A DNA stretch of 5,457 nucleotides from Verrucomicrobiota bacterium (lineage in GTDB: Bacteria > Verrucomicrobiota > Verrucomicrobiia > Verrucomicrobiales > Verrucomicrobiaceae): contig JAEYUU010000140.1 in assembly GCA_023429545.1 (NCBI GenBank), forward strand, positions 1 through 5,457. The letters are read 5' to 3'. Every line of letters begins with the position of its first letter. Within the stretch, counting starts at the first letter, position 1. The position numbers and the translations under genes are program-made. A model generated the notes under the pieces. It had not been told where the DNA came from and ran no database searches. It worked only from the letters and a program-made list of their open reading frames with translations. This document shows positions 1 to 5,457 of this stretch, in pieces.

Positions 1-454
1 CTACTTCGCCATGGGCTCTGCCCTCAGCATCACCGAGTCAGTCACCGACTTCACCGCAAAGGCGGCGGCCTACGGCGTGCCCGCCGTGGCAGTCGACGGC
101 ATGGATGTCCTGGCAGTGGAAGCAGCCGCCCGTGAGGCCGTGGCGAGCATCCGCGCCGGCAATGGGCCGTTCTTCATCGAAGCGCGAACCTATCGTTTTC
201 GTGCCCACTCAATGTTCGACCCCGAGATGTACCGCTCCAGGGAGGAAGTCGAAAAATGGAAGAATCGGGGCCCCATCATCACGCTGACGAATCGACTCAA
301 GGCAGAGGGGCTGATGCAGGAAGCGGATTTCGAGGCGCTGGATCTCGATGTAGGGCGCGAAGTCGCGCAGGCCGTCGGGTTTGCCGAACGCGGCACCTGG
401 GAGCCCGTGGAGCACCTCACGCGCTTTGTCTATTCGGAGGCCCAAAAGTCATGA
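1..454 (+). CDS. pdhA: Pyruvate dehydrogenase-type E1 component, alpha subunit (C-terminal part, 5' end outside window)
   Basis: This is the C-terminal ~150 residues of a thiamine diphosphate-dependent 2-oxoacid dehydrogenase E1 alpha subunit. It pairs with E1 beta to decarboxylate a 2-oxoacid, most likely pyruvate, and pass the acyl group to a lipoyl arm in the cytoplasm. The reading frame is already open at position 2 (Tyr-Phe-Ala before the Met at 11), so that Met is internal and the true start lies upstream. Visible family signatures are YFAMG, the VDGMD segment, a [16 protein letters not shown] stretch and [14 protein letters not shown]. The His at 206-208 in RAHS matches the cofactor-loop histidine of this family. 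The TGA stop overlaps the next gene's ATG (ATGA, 451-454), indicating translational coupling to E1 beta. The similarity is to the PDH group, but acetoin or branched-chain 2-oxoacid dehydrogenase cannot be fully excluded. The truncation is only a window effect. Confidence 0.5.
   Translation, partial: YFAMGSALSITESVTDFTAKAAAYGVPAVAVDGMDVLAVEAAAREAVASIRAGNGPFFIEARTYRFRAHSMFDPEMYRSREEVEKWKNRGPIITLTNRLKAEGLMQEADFEALDLDVGREVAQAVGFAERGTWEPVEHLTRFVYSEAQKS
436..440 (+). promoter_or_regulatory. Shine-Dalgarno site (GGAGG) for E1 beta
   Basis: A perfect GGAGG lies inside the end of the E1 alpha frame, 10 bases before the ATG at 451. It supports 451 as the E1 beta start, although the frame stays open upstream to another ATG at 256 that would run out of frame through E1 alpha. 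It is the only good ribosome-binding site I see among the gene starts in this window. Confidence 0.75.
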
Positions 455-1449
455 GCACCACACCGTTGCTGCGAAAGATCACGTACCGCGAAGCGCTGCG
501 GGAAGGCATGCGGGAGGCGCTGCTGCGTGATGAGCGTGTCTTCCTGATGGGAGAGGATGTGGGACACTACGGCGGCTGTTTCGCGGTGAGCCGCGGCTTC
601 CTGGCCGAGTTCGGTCCTGAGCGCATCCGTGATGCTCCCCTCGCGGAGTCAGGCTTCGTGGGTGCAGGCATTGGAGCCGCTTTCGGTGGCATGAGACCTA
701 TCGTGGAAATCATGACGTGCAACTTCAGCCTGCTGTCCCTGGACCAGATCGTGAACAATGCCGCCACCTGGCTGCACATGTCGGGCGGGCAGTTCAATTG
801 TCCCCTGGTCATCCGAATGACCACGGGGGGTGGGAAGCAGCTTGCCGCGCAGCACTCGCACAGCTTCGAGGGCTGGCTGGCGCATATTCCCGGCATCAAG
901 ATCCTGACGCCAGCCACTCTGGAGGATGCCCGAGGCATGCTGTGGACTGCGCTGGAGGATCCGGATCCGGTGCTCATATTCGAGCACCAGGCGCTCTACC
1001 CCATGGAGGGCATGCTCGCCGCCGATGCGGGTGCGGTGGACATCGCCAGGGCCGTGGTCCGCAGACCCGGGCGGGACGTGACCATCATCACCTACGGCGC
1101 CAGCCTCTACAAGGCAATGGCGGCCGCGGAGACTCTCGCGGGGAACGGCATTGAAGCCGAGGTCATCGACTTGCGCACGTTGCGTCCCCTGGACGATGAC
1201 ACCTTCCTGAAATCCGTGGCCCGCACCCATCACGCAGTTGTGGTGGATGAAGGCTGGCGCAGTGGCGGCATCTCTGCTGAAATCAGCGCGCGCCTCATGG
1301 AACGGGCCTTCTCCGATCTCAAGGCTCCCGTGGAGCGCATTTGTACCGCCGAGGTTCCCATTCCCTATCCGAAACATCTTGAGGACGCTGCCCTTCCGCA
1401 GGCTTCAACCATCGTAGCCACCATCAAACGCATGCTGCACCATGAGTAA
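451..1449 (+). CDS. pdhB: Pyruvate dehydrogenase-type E1 component, beta subunit
   Basis: This complete 332-residue protein has the usual length for bacterial PDH or acetoin dehydrogenase E1 beta (about 325-340). With E1 alpha it forms the thiamine diphosphate-dependent decarboxylase that reductively acylates the lipoyl domain. Visible motifs are GEDVG (34-38), DAPLAES (61-67), where Glu66 matches the glutamate that activates the thiamine aminopyrimidine ring, and AAQHSHSF (132-139), where His135 matches the active-site histidine. The C-terminal half is a transketolase C-like domain with [14 protein letters not shown] (about 236-249), VVVDEGW and [11 protein letters not shown]. The DEGW...GGISAEI and PYPKHLED segments are closer to PDH than to acetoin dehydrogenase beta subunits. 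The start at 451 is chosen for the GGAGG at 436-440 and the ATGA overlap with E1 alpha. The stop overlaps the lipoyl gene start by 8 bases. No key residue appears missing. Substrate assignment to pyruvate is likely, not proven. Confidence 0.95.
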   Translation: MSTTPLLRKITYREALREGMREALLRDERVFLMGEDVGHYGGCFAVSRGFLAEFGPERIRDAPLAESGFVGAGIGAAFGGMRPIVEIMTCNFSLLSLDQIVNNAATWLHMSGGQFNCPLVIRMTTGGGKQLAAQHSHSFEGWLAHIPGIKILTPATLEDARGMLWTALEDPDPVLIFEHQALYPMEGMLAADAGAVDIARAVVRRPGRDVTIITYGASLYKAMAAAETLAGNGIEAEVIDLRTLRPLDDDTFLKSVARTHHAVVVDEGWRSGGISAEISARLMERAFSDLKAPVERICTAEVPIPYPKHLEDAALPQASTIVATIKRMLHHE

Positions 1450-1675
1450 CAAAATCGTAATGCCGAGCCTCGGGTCAGACATGCAAAAGGGTGTGCTGGT
1501 CAAATGGAACATCAAGCCGGGGGATGTCGTAAAAAAGGGAGATATCATCGCGCAGATCGAAGCCGAGAAGGGGGTCTTCGACATGGAATCCTACGACGAA
1601 GGCATCGTGGAAAAGCTCGTGGCGGAACCAGGAATGACCATCCCCGTGGGCGAGACCATGGCGGTGCTGAAGTGA
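1442..1675 (+). CDS. Free-standing lipoyl-domain protein (E2-type lipoyl carrier, no catalytic core)
   Basis: This 77-residue protein is a single lipoyl/biotinyl-attachment domain. It starts with the typical [14 protein letters not shown] strand, continues with [10 protein letters not shown], and carries the modifiable lysine in the hairpin [10 protein letters not shown] (Lys43). It ends with [18 protein letters not shown] and VLK, the normal end of such a domain. The lysine lacks the MKM context of biotin carriers, so lipoylation is favoured. A standard E2 continues into an Ala/Pro-rich linker, an E3/E1-binding domain and an acyltransferase core of several hundred residues. Here a TGA follows directly and the next gene starts 16 bases later in another family, so no E2 remnant is present. 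It probably receives the acyl group from the E1 encoded just upstream and hands it to an E2 core encoded elsewhere. The start lies within the last codons of E1 beta with no clear Shine-Dalgarno, so re-initiation by coupled ribosomes is likely. Confidence 0.93.
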   Translation: MSNKIVMPSLGSDMQKGVLVKWNIKPGDVVKKGDIIAQIEAEKGVFDMESYDEGIVEKLVAEPGMTIPVGETMAVLK

Positions 1676-1691
1676 TTCAGCGTCCCTGAAC

Positions 1692-4433
1692 ATGAGCGAG
1701 GTGCCAGCTACAGCAGACAACCGCGTCCATCACGTGCTCCGCCATCCGCGGAGACACAGCCTGGATCCCCTGTTTGCCCCCCGCAGCATGGCGATCATCG
1801 GAGCCTCGGAGGCTCCCGGATCGATTGGGCGGGCTCTTGTCGAAAACCTGAAGCCCAGCGGGCGACCTCTTTACGCGGTCAATCCTCGTCACGCCAGCGT
1901 GATGGGCCTCCCGACCTATCCCACGATATCGCAGGTCCCGGAACCGGTGGATCTGGTGGTCATCGCCACTCCAGCGGGCACCGTGTCTGGCATCATCCGC
2001 GAGTGCGTGGCGTGCCACGTGCCAGGAGCGGTGATCATCTCCGCGGGATTCAAGGAAACCGGAGAGAGCGGTGTGAAGCTTGAGCAGGAGGTGCTCGCGG
2101 AGGCACGGAAAGGGAAGATGCGTCTCCTCGGTCCGAACTGCCTGGGACTCATGATGCCGCATGCCGGTCTCAATGCGAGCTTCAGCGGAGCCATGGCCAA
2201 GCCGGGCAGCGTGGCCTTCCTCAGCCAGAGCGGCGCACTCTGCACGGCGGTGCTCGACTGGAGCCTGCAGGAGAAGGTGGGATTCAGTGGCTTTGTCTCC
2301 AGCGGCTCCATGCTGGATGTGGGCTGGGGCGATCTCATCTACTACTTCGGCGACGACCCCCACACCAAGAGCATCCTCTGTTACATGGAATCGGTGGGCG
2401 ATGCCCGGCAGTTTCTGTCCGCTGCGCGCGAGGTTGCCCTCAGCAAACCCATCATCGTGCTCAAGGTCGGCCACTCCGAAGCCGCCGCCCGGGCCGCCGC
2501 CTCCCACACAGGCTCGCTCACGGGAAGTGATGCGGTGCTGGACGCCGCCTTCCGTCGCGTCGGCGTTCTGCGGGTGAATACCCTGGGCGAACTCTTCGAC
2601 ATGGCAGAGGTGCTCTCCAAGCAGCCGCGGCCCCGCGGCCCCCGGCTCGCCATCGTGACCAATGCGGGCGGACCCGGTGCCCTGGCCACGGACATGCTTG
2701 TATCCAGTGGCGGGAAGCTTGCCACCCTATCGCAAAAAACGCTGGCCTCCCTGGATACCGTGCTGCCGCCCCACTGGAGCCACGGCAATCCCATCGATGT
2801 GCTGGGTGATGCTGATGTGCAGCGATACATCGGCGCGGCGGAAATCGCCCTGCGCGAACCGGAGGCCGATGGCTTGTGCGTGATCCTCACCCCCCAGGCC
2901 ATGACGGACCCGACGGCGACGGCGGAGAAACTCGCGGCCGCCTGCCGTGGCCAGACAAAACCGATCGTGGCTAGCTGGATGGGTGGCGCAGCGGTGGAGG
3001 AAGGCAGGGCCATTCTCGCCGGCGCCGGCATTCCCACCTATGACTTTCCAGACACCGCAGCGCGTGCCTTTTCACTCATGTGGCGCTATGGAGACAACCT
3101 GCGTTCCCTTTATGAAACGCCGGGTTCCGACGCCCTGCCCAGGGTGGGATCTGAAGCGCAGAACTCGGTGAGGGAACTTCTGCTCTCCGTGCAACAGGCG
3201 AACCGCACCCTGCTCACGGAACCGGAGTCCAAACAGGTCCTCGCCGCGTACGGCATTCCGACAGTGGAAACAAAAACGGCGCGCACCGCGGCAGAGGCGG
3301 TGCGGATTGCGGAGACCATGGGTTTCCCGGTGGCCGTGAAGCTTGTCTCTGAAACCGTCACCCACAAGACGGACGTGGGCGGCGTGTGCCTGGATGTTCG
3401 CAATGCCGCGGGCGTCCGCCACGCCTGGCAATCCATCGAAGAGAGCGTGAAGGAGCACGTGGGGAGCGGACACTTCCTTGGAGTGACCGTGCAGCCGATG
3501 ATCCCGCTCGGCGGCACAGAACTCATCCTGGGCAGCAGCATCGATGCCCAGTTCGGACCGGTGATCCTCTTTGGCGCAGGCGGTCGCTATGTCGAGATCT
3601 TCAAGGATCGCGCGCTGGGCCTTCCTCCGCTGAATGCCACCCTGGCGCGCCGCCTGATGGAGCAGACCCGTGTCTTTGAAATGCTCAAGGGCGTTCGTGG
3701 TCAGAAGGCGGCGGATCTTCCCGCGCTCGAGCAACTGGTGGTCCGCTTCAGCCACCTTGTGATTGATCAACCGTGGATTGTCGAGATCGACATCAATCCC
3801 CTGCTGGTGTCATCCGGGGGAATGGTGGCCCTGGATGCGCGCATGGTAGTTCATCCGCTGGGAACATTGGAAAAGCAATTGCCCAAGCCCGCCATCCGCC
3901 CGTATCCCTCGCAGTACATCCAGCCATGTAATCTTGGTGACGGCTCCACCACCGTGATCCGCCCCATCAGGCCCGAGGATGAACCGGCGCTGGTGAGATT
4001 CCACCAGTCCCTGTCCGGGCAGAGTGTGTACCAGCGCTACTTTTCCATGCTGAGCCTGGATCAGCGCACCGCGCATGAACGTCTCAGCCGCATCTGTTTC
4101 ATCGACTATGACTGCGAGATGGCGCTGGCGGTGGAACGCCAGGACCCTGCCACCGGCCAGTCGGAGATTCTGGGCATGGGCAGGCTTAGCAAGCTGCATG
4201 GGACGAACCGGGCGGAGCTGGCCATGCTGGTCCGTGATGAATGGCAGGGGCGGGGCCTGGGAATGCAATTAGTCCAGATGCTCATCAAGGTGGCTGCCGA
4301 TGAACATGTGGAACGGATCTTCGCCACGGTTCTGCTGTCCAACGGGGCCATGCAGGCCCTGCTGAGGAAGGCGGGATTCCGGGTGCGCTGGGAAGTCGGC
4401 GAGGGGGAGTGCACCGCGGAACTGGACCTTTAA
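1692..4433 (+). CDS. NDP-forming acyl-CoA (acetyl-CoA) synthetase fused to C-terminal GNAT acetyltransferase (Pat/PatZ-like)
   Basis: This 913-residue cytoplasmic fusion has the domain order of the protein lysine acetyltransferase Pat/PatZ (about 890 residues). Residues ~24-155 form a CoA-binding Rossmann domain, opened by [16 protein letters not shown] and including GPNCLG (147-152). Residues ~165-470 are succinyl-CoA ligase-like, with FLSQSGAL and ASHTGSLTG. His272 in the latter is the residue phosphorylated in ADP-forming acetyl-CoA synthetases, and it is retained here. TPQAMTDP and WMGG follow. Residues ~505-725 are an ATP-grasp domain with [12 protein letters not shown] (from 512), HKTDVGGV (558-565) and [12 protein letters not shown]. 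Residues ~745-910 are the GNAT domain, with Glu842 in AELAMLV at the catalytic glutamate position of Pat and the acetyl-CoA loop QGRGLG at 852-857. It may interconvert acetyl-CoA and acetate with ADP/ATP, acetylate proteins, or do both. It starts 16 bases after the lipoyl gene with no clear Shine-Dalgarno. Starting at the internal Met33 would remove the conserved LDPLFAPRS segment, so 1692 is preferred. Confidence 0.94.
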   Translation: MSEVPATADNRVHHVLRHPRRHSLDPLFAPRSMAIIGASEAPGSIGRALVENLKPSGRPLYAVNPRHASVMGLPTYPTISQVPEPVDLVVIATPAGTVSGIIRECVACHVPGAVIISAGFKETGESGVKLEQEVLAEARKGKMRLLGPNCLGLMMPHAGLNASFSGAMAKPGSVAFLSQSGALCTAVLDWSLQEKVGFSGFVSSGSMLDVGWGDLIYYFGDDPHTKSILCYMESVGDARQFLSAAREVALSKPIIVLKVGHSEAAARAAASHTGSLTGSDAVLDAAFRRVGVLRVNTLGELFDMAEVLSKQPRPRGPRLAIVTNAGGPGALATDMLVSSGGKLATLSQKTLASLDTVLPPHWSHGNPIDVLGDADVQRYIGAAEIALREPEADGLCVILTPQAMTDPTATAEKLAAACRGQTKPIVASWMGGAAVEEGRAILAGAGIPTYDFPDTAARAFSLMWRYGDNLRSLYETPGSDALPRVGSEAQNSVRELLLSVQQANRTLLTEPESKQVLAAYGIPTVETKTARTAAEAVRIAETMGFPVAVKLVSETVTHKTDVGGVCLDVRNAAGVRHAWQSIEESVKEHVGSGHFLGVTVQPMIPLGGTELILGSSIDAQFGPVILFGAGGRYVEIFKDRALGLPPLNATLARRLMEQTRVFEMLKGVRGQKAADLPALEQLVVRFSHLVIDQPWIVEIDINPLLVSSGGMVALDARMVVHPLGTLEKQLPKPAIRPYPSQYIQPCNLGDGSTTVIRPIRPEDEPALVRFHQSLSGQSVYQRYFSMLSLDQRTAHERLSRICFIDYDCEMALAVERQDPATGQSEILGMGRLSKLHGTNRAELAMLVRDEWQGRGLGMQLVQMLIKVAADEHVERIFATVLLSNGAMQALLRKAGFRVRWEVGEGECTAELDL

Positions 4434-4541
4434 GGGCATTTGCCCGGCAGTGACGCCAGCACCGTTTTGACCACGGCCATGCGACGGATCGAAAAACGCT
4501 CGCGCAAGAATCTTTGCGTTCGTCCGTAAACCCTCAATCGC
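4434..4541 (+). other. Noncoding gap with weak hairpins
   Basis: This 108-base gap separates the synthetase/GNAT gene from the DUF1501 gene. Directly after the TAA stop, 4434-4445 reads GGGC-ATTT-GCCC, a 4-bp stem with a 4-base loop. It has no T-tract, so it is at best a weak terminator. GGC-AGTGAC-GCC at 4446-4457 is followed by CGTTTTG, a short T-run that is also unconvincing. A second stem, CGCAA (4503-4507) with TTGCG (4514-4518), lies about 25 bases before the DUF1501 start and might affect its mRNA leader. TTGACC at 4467-4472 resembles a -35 box, but I find no good -10 box at the expected distance. Nothing else is recognised here. Confidence 0.4.
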
Positions 4542-5457
4542 ATGCCTATGGACCCGGCATCCCACCAACAACCTGCAGCGGAACGACATCCCGGATGTTG
4601 TGTGACGCGCCGCTCCGTTCTCCAGGCGGGAGCGATTGGCATTCTGGGATTGGGAATCAATCATCTTACGGCATTGAAGGCGCTCGCTTCATCTCCTGTG
4701 AAAGCGACGGGTGGAAAGGCGAAGTCGGTCATTTACATCTTCCTCTCCGGTGGTCTCGCCCAGCACGAGAGCTTCGACATGAAGCCGGACGCACGGAGCG
4801 AATGCCGCGGGGAATTCCGTCCCATCGCCACGCGCACCCCCGGCATCCAGATCTGTGAGCATCTTCCCCAACTGGCGAAGCTGTCCAACAAATGGTCGCT
4901 CGTCAGGTCCATGACGCATGGGAACAATGAACACTCTCAGGCGCACCACGTGATGCTCACGGGGCGGAGTGAAATCCCGGTGGGTTTCGATCCCACCAAA
5001 CCCAAGGCCACGGACTGGCCCAGCATCGCGTCGCAAGCCACCATGCTGCTGCCCGGGCGCAACAACCTTCCCCCCGCCATCGTGCTGCCGGACAAGATTG
5101 TCCACCGCTCAGGACGGATGATTGCCGGACAGTTTGGAGGCATGGCGGGAACGAAGGCAGATCCATGGTTCCTTGAGATGTCGCCCTACCATCCAGAGCA
5201 CTACGGGGCTTTCCCAGAATACCTCTTCCACCATGAAAAGGGATTCTCGACGGATCCCGTGAAGTTCCAGGCGCCGCATCTCTCCCTGCCCGAAGGCTTG
5301 ACGCTGGATCGCGTGATGGACCGTGTCAGCCTGCGCAATCAACTGGAAAGCCAGACGGAGGCTCTGCTCACGGCGGGAGAGAATGAGCAACTCGACAGCT
5401 ATCGCGAGGCCGCCATTTCTCTGCTGGGCAACCACAACGTTCACGATGCCTTCAACC
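4542..5457 (+). CDS. DUF1501 family protein with twin-arginine signal (3' end outside window)
   Basis: An open frame of 305 codons runs from ATG at 4542 to the window edge with no stop. DUF1501 proteins are usually about 420-480 residues, so roughly the last third is missing. The N-terminus has a Tat signal: TRRSVLQAG with Arg23-Arg24, a hydrophobic stretch AIGILGLGI, and a likely cleavage near ALA (47-49), so export in folded form is expected. The DUF1501 core follows: VIYIFLSGGLAQHESFDMKP (63-82), RGEFRPIATRTPGIQICEHLPQLAKL, LVRSMTHGNNEHS (120-132) and HHVMLTGR (135-142), then AGQFGG (195-200). The family belongs to the alkaline phosphatase/sulfatase-like clan; its substrate is unknown. ATG at 4548 (Met3) is an equally possible start, and neither has a clear Shine-Dalgarno. 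In PVC bacteria such genes often follow a DUF1549/DUF1553 cytochrome-type gene; none lies upstream here. The 108-base gap suggests a unit separate from the dehydrogenase operon. Confidence 0.92.
   Translation, partial: MPMDPASHQQPAAERHPGCCVTRRSVLQAGAIGILGLGINHLTALKALASSPVKATGGKAKSVIYIFLSGGLAQHESFDMKPDARSECRGEFRPIATRTPGIQICEHLPQLAKLSNKWSLVRSMTHGNNEHSQAHHVMLTGRSEIPVGFDPTKPKATDWPSIASQATMLLPGRNNLPPAIVLPDKIVHRSGRMIAGQFGGMAGTKADPWFLEMSPYHPEHYGAFPEYLFHHEKGFSTDPVKFQAPHLSLPEGLTLDRVMDRVSLRNQLESQTEALLTAGENEQLDSYREAAISLLGNHNVHDAFN

Noticed and set aside
256..450. N-terminal extension of the E1 beta frame back to an ATG at 256, giving 397 residues
   Set aside because: It overlaps the conserved E1 alpha sequence in another frame, its residues do not resemble E1 beta, and the ATG at 451 has GGAGG at 436-440 and gives the normal family length.
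960..969. Palindromic CCGGATCCGG
   Set aside because: It lies in the coding sequence for the family-typical EDPDPV segment of E1 beta and does not recur as an array.
649..1377. Long minus-strand open frame (242 codons) opposite E1 beta
   Set aside because: It is a shadow of GC-rich codon use in E1 beta and contains no recognisable domain; the + strand frame is fully conserved.
1677..2507. Long minus-strand open frame (276 codons) opposite the acyl-CoA synthetase
   Set aside because: Low-complexity Gly/His/Arg-rich translation with no motif, opposite a strongly conserved + strand CoA-binding domain.
2625..2638. GC-rich near-repeat CCGCGG-CCCCGCGG that could be a regulatory or recombination site
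   Set aside because: It encodes Pro-Arg-Pro-Arg-Gly in a conserved linker of the synthetase; simple codon use explains it.
3072..3770. Minus-strand open frame (232 codons) opposite the ATP-grasp domain
   Set aside because: Same explanation: a third-position GC effect, no domain and no start context.
4434..4469. Rho-independent terminator after the synthetase/GNAT gene
   Set aside because: The stems are only 3-4 bp and the only T-run is four bases long and not directly after a stem; kept as weak hairpins in the gap description.
4467..4500. Possible sigma-70 promoter (TTGACC) for DUF1501
   Set aside because: No acceptable -10 hexamer 16-18 bases downstream; only GATCGAAAAA-like sequence is present.
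4514..4858. 114-codon + strand open frame overlapping the start of DUF1501
   Set aside because: Its translation has no family features, while the frame from 4542 encodes a Tat signal and DUF1501 motifs and stays open to the window end.

Overview
The window is GC-rich, almost fully coding, and all genes lie on the + strand. The best taxonomic clue is the last gene: a twin-arginine-exported DUF1501 protein, a family greatly expanded in Verrucomicrobiota and Planctomycetota. Together with the base composition and the scarcity of Shine-Dalgarno sites, this suggests a bacterium of the PVC group, more likely Verrucomicrobiota. That assignment is inference from family distribution, not from a marker gene.

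Positions 1-4433 look like one transcription unit with four tightly packed genes: (1) the C-terminal part of a pyruvate dehydrogenase-type E1 alpha subunit, cut by the window start; (2) a complete E1 beta subunit, overlapping E1 alpha by 4 bases (ATGA); (3) a free-standing 77-residue lipoyl domain, overlapping E1 beta by 8 bases; (4) a 913-residue fusion of an NDP-forming acyl-CoA synthetase with a C-terminal GNAT acetyltransferase, starting 16 bases after the lipoyl gene. Region 4434-4541 is a 108-base noncoding gap with only weak hairpins. A DUF1501 gene starts at 4542 and runs off the right edge.

Genes 1-3 encode the decarboxylating half (E1 alpha/beta, thiamine diphosphate) and the swinging-arm carrier of a 2-oxoacid dehydrogenase complex that makes acyl-CoA, probably acetyl-CoA from pyruvate. 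No E2 catalytic core and no E3 are visible; they must be upstream or elsewhere. Gene 4 has the layout of the protein lysine acetyltransferase Pat/PatZ but keeps the phosphorylatable histidine of active ADP-forming acetyl-CoA synthetases. It could therefore turn acetyl-CoA into acetate plus ATP (or the reverse) and/or use acetyl-CoA to acetylate proteins. The cluster places acetyl-CoA production beside an enzyme that consumes or senses acetyl-CoA. The DUF1501 gene is probably a separate unit with an exported product.

I found no mobile element, CRISPR array, tRNA or rRNA. I do not see a clearly new system. The points most worth a second look are the lone lipoyl carrier, the retained histidine in the Pat-like fusion, and the genetic coupling of the two.
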